Shown here one piece after another: positions 56,186 through 64,000 of a stretch of DNA of 64,000 bases. The position numbers and the translations under genes are program-made. Source of the stretch: Salvia splendens (lineage: Eukaryota; Streptophyta; Magnoliopsida; Lamiales; Lamiaceae); NCBI RefSeq assembly GCF_004379255.2, contig NC_056051.1, forward strand, positions 3,250,062-3,314,061, written 5' to 3'. Below the pieces are notes generated by a model. That model did not search any database. It saw only the letters and a list, made by a program, of their open reading frames with translations, and had not been told where the DNA came from. Each line of letters begins with the position of its first letter. Position 1 is the first letter of the stretch.

Positions 56186-58329
56186 CTATAGAGGCTCTAT
56201 CATGACAGGATACTTGTTTTTAGGCATCCGCACAAGCGTTGGCTGGACTGAATCATCCCTGTCTAGGGGCTTCCATCTGCATTTAGGAGTCACAGCATCA
56301 ATTACTTGGAAATGGTATTTCTGAATACTTGCAGAATAGTTAGAATATCTTCATGGTTTTGTTTTTTAATCTTGGTATTTCTGATTCTTGTTTTTGCAGT
56401 TATGTTGTTTGTACCTGTATCTGCAGACCAGATGATGGATGAAAACACAAATTTCCAATTTTGCGAGGTTGATTCCAGGGCACATACGCGGTCCATTTCC
56501 GAATCCAAGAAAACTATAAGGTCTCAGTGGCTCCTGAAATACACACAAGAAGTTATACTTCATTTGACAAATTTGAATTGGTGAATGTCTCTCTGCTTAG
56601 TTTGTGCGGTTCTAATGCTTACATCGAATCTGGAAGGATTGAACTTCTCTGGTTCGGGAAAGATCTCAGGATCATGGTGGATGGATACAACGTCCAAGTT
56701 GACAGACCAACCCTTTTCGATTTTGTATCCTGAGAAGTCGGAGAAATTTCATAGTGGTATATGTTATAACCTTTTCATTACACTCATCACAAACTACTGG
56801 TAGGGAGTTTACCATCAATATCAAAGTCTTGTGCAGCTTTTCTTGAATACCATGGCAAAATTGTTGCTCTTCTAAGAGTTTCACTGATGACCTGTGATTT
56901 TAAGATGAGAGAATTTTTAGTTTGTCTTCCACTAACTACATTAGTATTGCGAAGGAATGGATAAGTGCAACTGACTTTTGCAGTGTATGGCATATTGGTC
57001 ACTTCTGACCAGGTAAGGCTTGATCCATCATCTCTGCTACTTTCAATTTGCTGATGTTCTTCCTGCAAAACCTCAATTCTGAGTATCTGTAACCTTTCAA
57101 ATATATTATTATGATATGATGACACGAGTGTGCAAAGATATTACTCTGAGACGTTCTAATACTTCAGGATTCTCTGCAAGAAACTTGATAAGCCATGTTA
57201 GAGCAGCTGTAGTGGTGTCATGGCCTGCAACCAGCAGTGTCAATATGTTATCCTTCAATTGCTTGTCTGTAAGCTTATTATCATCATCGTTGTTGTCGTC
57301 TGCTTCTGAGCTGTCTTTGCTATGCTTCTTCAACAGGGACTGCAAGAAATCCTGCTGGAAGCCTTCTCCCTTTCTTCGTTGGGCAATGGTAGCATCTAAC
57401 ATCGCATACATCCTATCTCGTGCCTAATCAAGAACGGTGGATTGTGTCAGCAAAATTTATGAACTTTTTCCTCAAAAGAGAAAATGATGCGAGTGTTTGT
57501 ACCTTGATGCCTCGATAAAAAGCAGTTCCTGGGATCTTAAACGGCAAAGAGGCGAAACAAGAAGATATGATTTTGAAGTTGGACCTGAACTTTTCTTGTT
57601 CCTCACCTGTAGGCTCCAAGCTCATGATCATGTGGCCTATCACCTTCAGTGTGAACTGCAGAAAGATCACACTTATTTAGAAAGCAATGGTGCACCACAA
57701 ATCAGAAGCACACATATATATAGCACAAAGTCTTAACCGTGGAAGTCTCTTCAAGAACTAGAATTTTTCGGTTGGACCAATGATGTAAGGTCTCAATGGC
57801 CAAAGCATTGATGAATGGGAAATACTTTCTGAGAGCATCCATAGAGAGGGGCTCCCCTATGAGTCTTCGTAGCCTCTTGTGCGCTTCTCCGCTCTGTGTA
57901 AGCAAGCTCGTCGGGCCAAGAACTTGCTTCCCCGTGTAGAAGAGATTCAGGCTCACTAGCCCATCTTTCCCTGTCAGTAGAATCTTGCTCGCTTCTCTCC
58001 CCGTCATGAACACCGTATATCTCCCCAACACATAACTCTTGAACACCTTGCCATACCTGTTAACAAAACAGTGACCTAAGTGGACATTAAATTTTCACAA
58101 TTCTTGTAAATTGTGTTCCATCTAGTTTTCAATACCTTTGCTGCCTTTCCTGCATGAAGCTGAAGATGCCGGCCGGGCTTGAGAAAGTGGAGAGGAATGA
58201 GAAGCTCTCCCCCACAACGGGCCAGCCCAACGTTCCTGGGATGCTGTCCATTGCCTTGGGAGCACTGCTTCTTTTCAGCAAGAAAACTGAGAGAAGGAAA
58301 ATTAAGACGAGCGCTACTATCGTCAACAT
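56186..58329 (-). CDS. CYP722: Cytochrome P450, CYP85 clan, CYP722-like, 9 exons, 475 aa
   Basis: An ER-anchored haem monooxygenase. Exons (minus): 58329-58136, 58056-57738, 57655-57503, 57423-57145, 57062-56976, 56891-56813, 56729-56623, 56533-56415, 56276-56186. All are GT-AG and phases close to 1428 nt with no stop. The N-terminal membrane anchor is [20 protein letters not shown], then the Pro-rich hinge [16 protein letters not shown]. The I-helix AGHDTTTA is at about 288-295, ETLRR (ExxR) at about 348-351, and the haem loop [10 protein letters not shown] has Cys424. The segments [27 protein letters not shown] and the C-terminus [12 protein letters not shown] fit my memory of CYP722 proteins better than CYP707 (ABA 8'-hydroxylase). 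CYP722C members make orobanchol or 5-deoxystrigol from carlactonoic acid; subfamily A/B/C cannot be fixed here. Exon 4 has an Asp/Asn-rich insertion ([11 protein letters not shown]). Confidence 0.88.
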
Positions 58330-59116
58330 CTCTCTCTTTCCGTGGGAGCACTACTATGGGGATTATCTTGCCTTGTTTTGGATCAGGTTAAGTTATATAC
58401 TGGCAAGCATTTTATGTGTCAAAATCATTTGGTGAATTACTATGGTGATAGCTGCATTGTTTCCATCTTCGTTAGTTTCAGTCTACAATAGCATTGGAAG
58501 GTAGCCTGGTGTTGATGTGAATGAAGTCAAAACTCAACTAAGAAGAAGGAATCAAATGGGGGCCAAAGATGTTTGAATTAATTATTCTAACACCAAATCA
58601 CCAATTATATTTTCTTGTTTAGATGAAAAATCCAAAGACAGGCTTTACCAACAATGACAACTTTTTGGATTGAATAGTATGGCTTTTGTTCCATTCTTTT
58701 CGTTTTTTCGAATTGTATCATTTGGTCGAATGTCATTAAACAACAGTTTAGTTTTGGATGTAGTCTCTGTTTATTATTAGAAAGTTATTTCAGAAATCCA
58801 TATTGCCATATTCTGATGAAGTAAAATAGATTTAGGTTAATTGAACAGTATCCATGAAACATATACGCCTAATTATATAATGTCGACGCATGAAATGCGT
58901 AATACAATAAGAGCTACACATTCTGGTAAAGAAGCTTTTCCTAAGTCGGTAGAAGATGTATGTAAACACTACATTTACAGAGGTCTCTAGCATGTTTCTC
59001 TAGTCGCAATACAAGGCAGGAGCATGCGTTCATGTATATATACAACTGGATAATATACTTCTCTTTTACAAATGGCTATGCCTCAGACATCATCAACCCC
59101 TCCTGTTAGGTTGCAG
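58330..59116. other. P450 promoter region and bZIP 3' flank
   Basis: Tandem spacing of 787 bp between two minus-strand genes. It should hold the P450 promoter and the bZIP 3' UTR. No other coding frame. Confidence 0.5.
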
Positions 59117-60993
59117 TTATGGGCTGCTTCTCGCGTTGTTGGGGCTCGTATGCTGCTGTTGCTGCGCATAGTAATTTGCTGTTGGAGGCCGGGGTGGGGG
59201 TGAAAATGGGGAGGAACAACCCCTGCTGCTTCCATTGGAGCCATGGCCGGCTGTTATCTTGAGCCACTGCAGTTCACTCCTCAACGCTTCGTTCAGAGCT
59301 AGAATAGTTGTACACAGAAAAATGTGCACATATTAGCCGTACGAGTTGTGACTTGTGAGAAGAGATAACAAATGATAAATGCACTTACCGTCTCTGAGGT
59401 GTGTTTGCTGTTCCATGGCCTGCAGCTTCAGTTTGAGTTCCTTGTTCTCCGCTGTCAACCCACTAGTGTCTCTCTGCATCATGCCAACTCCATTCTTAGT
59501 ACGGTTTATTCATTTCACGGTTACAAGGTACTACAGACACGAGGAGTGTATACTTGAATCTGAGTAAGGGACACTGGTGGTTTCCTTTTGCATTTTATTA
59601 ACAAGAATATGTAGAACACTAGCATCATATCACGAAACAAACCCTTCGTTGAACACAAAATTTTGATTTTCACAATTGCATCAAAAAAGATAATCTTATA
59701 GGCTATGCACCAATATGCTACACTTCGTTGGAAACAAAATTCCAATCATGTTAAAATTGCAAATCAAACTGTCTCGATAATCCCTAAATTTCACAGTTAT
59801 CTCCCTATAATCCTCTCATACGTTTTACCATCTCACATCTCTTATCATGACAAAGGCATCATTTTTAAAACAATGCCATAATGCTAAGACACCCGGAGAA
59901 GTGCCATAAACCCGGTTTGGTAATTTCAACCATCAACGCTTCATATTTCTGCTAGCAATCAACAAATTATCACCACAAAACTGAACCAATGCCAAAACCT
60001 TTTAAAGTTCAAGAATCCACCCCTACATTTCTGCAGCAAAATGCCATTTTCAGTCAACTCTTGCTCTCCGTATCAATCACCTCGATTCACATTTCACACT
60101 AATACTTCATATGACCACAAAGCTCGTGAGTCGAATAGTTACCAAGTTTGAAAACACACAAGTCCACATACCTGCAACAATGTGATCTTAGCTGAGAGCG
60201 TAGTCGCTTCACTTTGAAGAGTCTGAACTTTCCTCTCCAGCTCACTCGTGTATCGCGATTTCCTCTCTTTAGATCGCGCAGCAGACTGTCGATTTGCCAG
60301 TATCCTACAAAGCCAGCAACCCTCTAAATCAACACAACACATCTCCAACAAGTAATTGCATATACACAATTCACACAAACCACAAACTCATTTCTGTGCA
60401 CAAAACCTAACAACATCAACACCACAAGGCAAAGGAGAAACATAACCCTAAATTAAAAGGGGGAAAAACGGTAGCATAAAAATTCAATCAATCTATCAAA
60501 GATAATTCAACAATTCATCACCGAAATCAAGTCAACGGCGGTCAAAATCAAACCTCTTCGCTCTCTTAGGATCAATCAGGGCGAGCTCCGCCAACCGATC
60601 AGCAGCAACAGCCTTCTTCGCGTTCGAATCCACCTCGCACGACGTCGTCGTGCTCGAATACCCATCCATGGAGTTGCTATGCCTGTGGCGCGGCGGCGGC
60701 GGAGGCAGCTCGTCCAGCACCAGGCCGTCGAAGAAATCGGCGTCCACCGAGAGGCTCCGGAGATGAGCCAGGCCGTCGTTCCTCTTCGACTGCTTCTGCG
60801 GCGGCGGCGCGTCGAGGTTGAGGTCGGCGAGGACGCCGTCGACAAGGATGTCGTCGAGGTCGGGGAAACGGAAGGACTCGGAGTGGGCCCGGCGGTGGAA
60901 AGCCAACCGGGCCGGGGCGTTGGGAATCTGGTCTGGGTCGACCCGACCCGGATTAAAGGCGGAATTGCCGAATTTGGGGTCCACGTCCATCAA
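59117..60993 (-). CDS. bZIP transcription factor, group I (RF2b/VIP1-like), 4 exons, 279 aa
   Basis: A nuclear DNA-binding dimer. Exons (minus): 60993-60554, 60304-60172, 59473-59389, 59298-59117, with GT-AG ends and phases closing to 840 nt. The N-terminal part has the group I motifs [34 protein letters not shown] and [10 protein letters not shown]; the RAHS and RHSNS serines are typical 14-3-3/CDPK-type sites. The basic region [20 protein letters not shown] (Asn151, Arg159 region) is followed by a leucine zipper through [19 protein letters not shown] and [18 protein letters not shown]. The C-terminus is Ser/Pro/Gln-rich ([15 protein letters not shown]). The start is the first Met of MMDVDPKF; the second Met is equally possible. 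Group I members take part in vascular, osmotic and pollen functions; which paralogue this is remains open. Confidence 0.93.
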
Positions 60994-61236
60994 ATTTTGG
61001 AAGGATTAGAGTGAGATGAGCGAGAATTATATCGAGGGTTGAAGATTTTGGGTGAATTTGGGGGTTTGCGACTTGTGAAGTGAGTGGAGAAGAAGTTAAG
61101 AGTTTAGTTGAAAGTAGATACAAGTTTTATTATTTATTTTTTTCCTACTATTTTTATATGAATGAAATCAATAATACAGTATCACATTATTTTACGAGCA
61201 TGTTACTTTGAATCCGTGACTTATCAATTCTAATTT
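60994..61236. other. bZIP promoter-proximal region
   Basis: Upstream flank of the bZIP gene. It ends where the next element's TSD begins. Confidence 0.5.
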
Positions 61237-61239
61237 TTA

Positions 61240-61883
61240 GAGCATCCTTAACCTCGTCCCCAATTCAGGCCCAAAGTCCCCTCCACGTCATCATTCCCGT
61301 AAATTTGAGTCTCAGGCCACTATTGCTATAACCAGGCTCCATCCCGGGCCACAACTATTAAATTGCACTATTCACAATTTACCATCTATTTTACTCGTAA
61401 AATAAAAAACGTTGAACAATTATAACACGAGAAATTTATTTTTAATTCAAAAATAATAAATTATAAACTAAAATATTAAATTAGAACATAAAAAAATGCA
61501 AAAAAAAATTACTCTTCTTCCCCTTCCTCTCGCCCTCTTCATCCTTCTTCCCTCTTCATCCTTCTTCAAAATGAAAAAAATGAGAAAATTAGGGGTGCAA
61601 ATGCAAAAGAAACCAGAAATCGTCGCCCTCTTCTTCCTCTTCCTCCATCTTCTTCCTCTTCCCCTCCCCCTCCTTCCTCTTCCAAATGCAAAAGAAACCT
61701 AAAATTGGGGCCCGTAATAGGAAAAAGAGCACCTCCAACGCCAGCCAGGCCGGACCCCGGGCGCGTCCTCAAGCAACAACTTCGGCCCCGGGACCGGCCT
61801 GGGCCGGAACTTCCTCTCCTCCATCGCTGGTGACGCGGGCCGGGACCCAGGTGAGGCCCGACCCCTTAGTGTTAAGGATGCTC
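61240..61883. mobile_element. Nonautonomous PIF/Harbinger-type element (644 bp, TSD TTA)
   Basis: The ends GAGCATCCTTAAC and (inverted) GAGCATCCTTAACACTAAG are flanked by TTA (61237-61239, 61884-61886). The interior has GC-rich ends and a long CT-rich stretch (61510-61685), whose Glu-rich minus-strand reading is low complexity. No transposase motif. Confidence 0.78.
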
Positions 61884-62209
61884 TTAGGTGAAATATTTTT
61901 TGACCATCCGCAACGTTGTCTCTTATCCGTCTCTTAACTATCTCATCTCTTAACTATTCATGGGCTTCACTGTATTTTTCACTCCATCTCTTAACTAAGA
62001 GACATCACCTGCAACCCTCCATCTCTTAACCATCTCATCCCTCAACTATTCATTCAATTTCATTTCTTATTTTTATTTCCAACAAATTCAATTAATAAAA
62101 ACACACTTCATTAAATAAAATAAAATAAATTTACAACTTCAAATTCTTAAAAAATTAAAAAACACATAATTAAAATCCTAAAAAAATATTAAAAATACAT
62201 AATTTAATT

Positions 62210-63476
62210 TCTTCCGCGCACTCTACTGGTTGCCAAAGTTTGTCCAAATGTGCTCCATTAGATCATCTTGGAGTTGGGCGTGGGCGGTAGAATCACGTGT
62301 CCTTGCCCGAAAGACAACCGATCTTGCATTGATGGATGCACTCCACTGCAAGGCGGACTACTTGCGGTAGAGATTCCCGGGGTTTCAGGGTCGAACCAAT
62401 TTCCCACATCAGGTCCTTCGTCGACGACAATCATGTTGTGCAAGATTATGCACGTATACATGATGTCGACCATATTCTCCATAAACCACGTACGAGCCGG
62501 GACTTTGATAATGTTGAAGAGCGGTTGGAGAACCCCGAACGCTCTCTCCACATCCTTGCCAGCAGCCTCTTGCTTCTACGCAAAAAGAGCATGTTTTTCG
62601 TTTACCGACCTGTTGTACGTCTTCACGAAGGTTGGCCCCTTCGGGTAGATGCTGTCGTCAAGATAGTACCCCATTTTATACCGTCGGTTGTTAGCGATGA
62701 AGTTGATGGCCGGCGCTTTACCATCCAAAACTTCGGCGCGGATTGGTTGAGCACGTTGACATCGTTGTTCGATCCGGGGACCCCGAAGTACGCATGCCAA
62801 ATCCATAGCCGGTAGTCGGTAACAGCCTCGAGTATAACGGTGGGGTGGGTGCCTTTGTGGCCGCTCGTGTATGACCCCCTCCACTCCACATGGCAATTCT
62901 TCCATTGCCAATGCATGCAATCGACGCTGCCAAACATCCAGGGGAATTCGTGCACTTCTTCGTGAAGGTGGAGCAGAAACTGACAATCTGCCGTGCTTGG
63001 CTTCAGGAGAAATTCATCGGTGAAAGCTGCCCGGACGCCTTTGCAGAAGTTCATCAAGCACATTTTCCCAGTGCTTTCTCCAATGTGGAGGTATTCGTCG
63101 AACAAATCAGTCGTTTGTCCAGTAGCAAGCTGACGGATTGCTGCAGTACATTTCTGCAGCGTCGTGTGGCTGGGACGGCCAACGACGTCGAACCCTTTTT
63201 GGAAGAACTCTTTCCGGGCTGCCAATGTATTTGCGATGTGAAGAAATAGCAGTTTCCGCATGCGGAAACGGCGACGGAAGTAGGTCTCTCCAGCTTTCCC
63301 CATACCGGGTTATCACAGAAGTAGTCGCGTACTAACCTTGCGGCGGCTTCCTCCCGGTTACGATGGATGTAAGTTCGGGATCATCATTGAGGCGGCGCGG
63401 CTTCCTCCGCCTCCCTACGTCGATCTTCTTCAAGCGATTCTTCCATTATTCGACGCATTTGCTCAAATGGATCCAT
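62210..63476 (-). pseudogene. Harbinger (DDE) transposase pseudogene
   Basis: Start MDPFEQMRRIMEESLEEDRR at 63476. Two TGA codons follow EEAAPPQ in the same frame, before SRTYIHRNREEAAARLVRDY. A frameshift comes near DNPVWGK (about 63300). The main frame (63303 on) then has YFRRRFRMRKLLFLHIANTL, the first catalytic Asp in FGSVDCMHWQW, and the second in GVPGSNNDVNVL. A second frameshift near 62735 moves to APAINFIANNRRYKMGYYLD. A TAG after KHALFA (about 62575) precedes KDVERAFGVLQ, whose Glu is the third catalytic residue, and HNMIVVDEGPD. A third shift lies near the end. All three acidic residues are still readable, but at least three stops and two to three frameshifts inactivate the gene. 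Confidence 0.9.
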
Positions 63477-63718
63477 GAATGGATTAAATTTGAGAGAAGA
63501 ATAAAATAGATGATTTGAGATGAAAATTGGAGAGGAAAGAGAGATGATTTGAGAAGAATAGATGTGTGTTTGTGTGTGAAAGAGGAGTATTTATAGAATA
63601 AAAAAAGATTTTTTTTAAAATGACCGTTGAACAGTCATATTACCATTTTTTTATTTTTAATTATTTTTATTAAATTCGAATTTTTTAAAAAATGATTTAT
63701 CGCGTCAGCGTGACGAAG

Positions 63719-63742
63719 CCCACTCGCGGGCCGGCGAGTGGG
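63719..63742. repeat. Subterminal hairpin of the 61.9-kb element
   Basis: CCCACTCGC and its exact inverse with a 6-nt GGGCCG loop. Confidence 0.85.
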
Positions 63743-64000
63743 TGTCACGCGTGGCGCCAGCGCGGGCGCGTGGCGAGCTGGCGCGCCAGCCGTTTCGGCG
63801 AGACAAGGAGTAGACGGGACGTTGCAACACGTCTCGCGTCCGTATCATCTCGGAGGGACGAGATAAGAGACAACCGCGGGACGCGTTGCGGGTGTTCTTA
63901 CACTAAACTCTGTCTCTCTCTTCAAATATGAGTTCCATTTTGACAAAGAACATACTAAAAATAAAAAATTAAGACACATAATAAGGAATTTTAATGTACA

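Larger units (their letters stand above)
61902..63897 (-). mobile_element. PIF/Harbinger element with a near-complete, broken transposase (1996 bp)
   Basis: The left end GACCATCCGCAACG and right end (inverted GAACACCCGCAACGCG) match the other elements of this family. The flanking triplets are TTT and TTA, an imperfect 3-bp TSD. The minus-strand TATA box (TATAAATA near 63595) and the subterminal hairpin (63719-63742) are in the same places as in the 16.6-kb and 26.1-kb copies. ORF1 is absent. Confidence 0.85.

Noticed and set aside
61496..61772. CT-rich stretch read as Leu/Pro-rich or Glu/Gly-rich proteins
   Set aside because: Low-complexity sequence inside a nonautonomous element with no start context or homology.

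Overview
This is nuclear DNA from a flowering plant, most likely a eudicot. The evidence is spliced genes with GT-AG introns in AT-rich sequence, a cytosolic-type tRNA-Ser, a hydroxyproline-rich extensin, a CYP85-clan P450, and dense LTR retrotransposons, PIF/Harbinger, hAT, MULE and Stowaway elements. The gene set (serine decarboxylase, ACT-domain Raf-like kinase, group I bZIP, CYP722-like P450) is general to eudicots. An asterid, perhaps a member of Lamiales, is possible but is only a guess.

Layout. 1-3662: the 3' part of a Ty3/gypsy-like retrotransposon with a polypurine tract, a 591-bp 3' LTR and a spliced antisense gene. 3740-13081: a nested pair. A 218-bp hAT MITE (8-bp TSD ACCCTAAT) is split by a 9.1-kb chromovirus-type LTR retrotransposon (5-bp TSD AAATG). 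Its two ~2.99-kb LTRs appear to differ only in homopolymer lengths, so the insertion is very recent, yet its pol region is almost entirely missing. 13-36 kb: gene-poor DNA with five TA/TAA-type element relatives, a 247-bp tandem repeat and many Stowaway MITEs. It contains one clear gene, an extensin (23416-24648), and a decayed extensin tail at 33.1 kb. 36259-36340: tRNA-Ser(GCU). 36781-43740 (minus): an intact 15-exon ACT-domain protein kinase gene with a Tourist-like element in intron 1. 44.7-51.2 kb: another TTA-flanked element, a long-TIR MULE carrying a PB1-like coding fragment, and a PIF/Harbinger derivative whose interior is a 73-bp tandem array. 53026-60993: three intact genes, namely serine decarboxylase (plus), CYP722-like P450 (minus) and group I bZIP (minus). 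61.2-63.9 kb: two more PIF/Harbinger-type elements, one with a broken but recognisable DDE transposase.

How parts work together. Several PIF/Harbinger relatives share terminal repeats and internal palindromes. However, the ORF1 (SANT/Myb-like) protein and the transposase sit on different, decayed elements, so none of the local copies looks autonomous. The most unusual structure is at 50101-50832. Eight 73-bp repeats each contain the plant snRNA upstream element (RTCCCACATCG) and a TATA box exactly 32 nt later, and an inverted ninth copy keeps the same spacing. A strong hairpin lies where the last promoter unit would start transcription.

Exon boundaries were read by eye from splice consensus, phase continuity and family similarity. 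All four spliced host genes close as uninterrupted reading frames: 549, 482, 475 and 279 aa.
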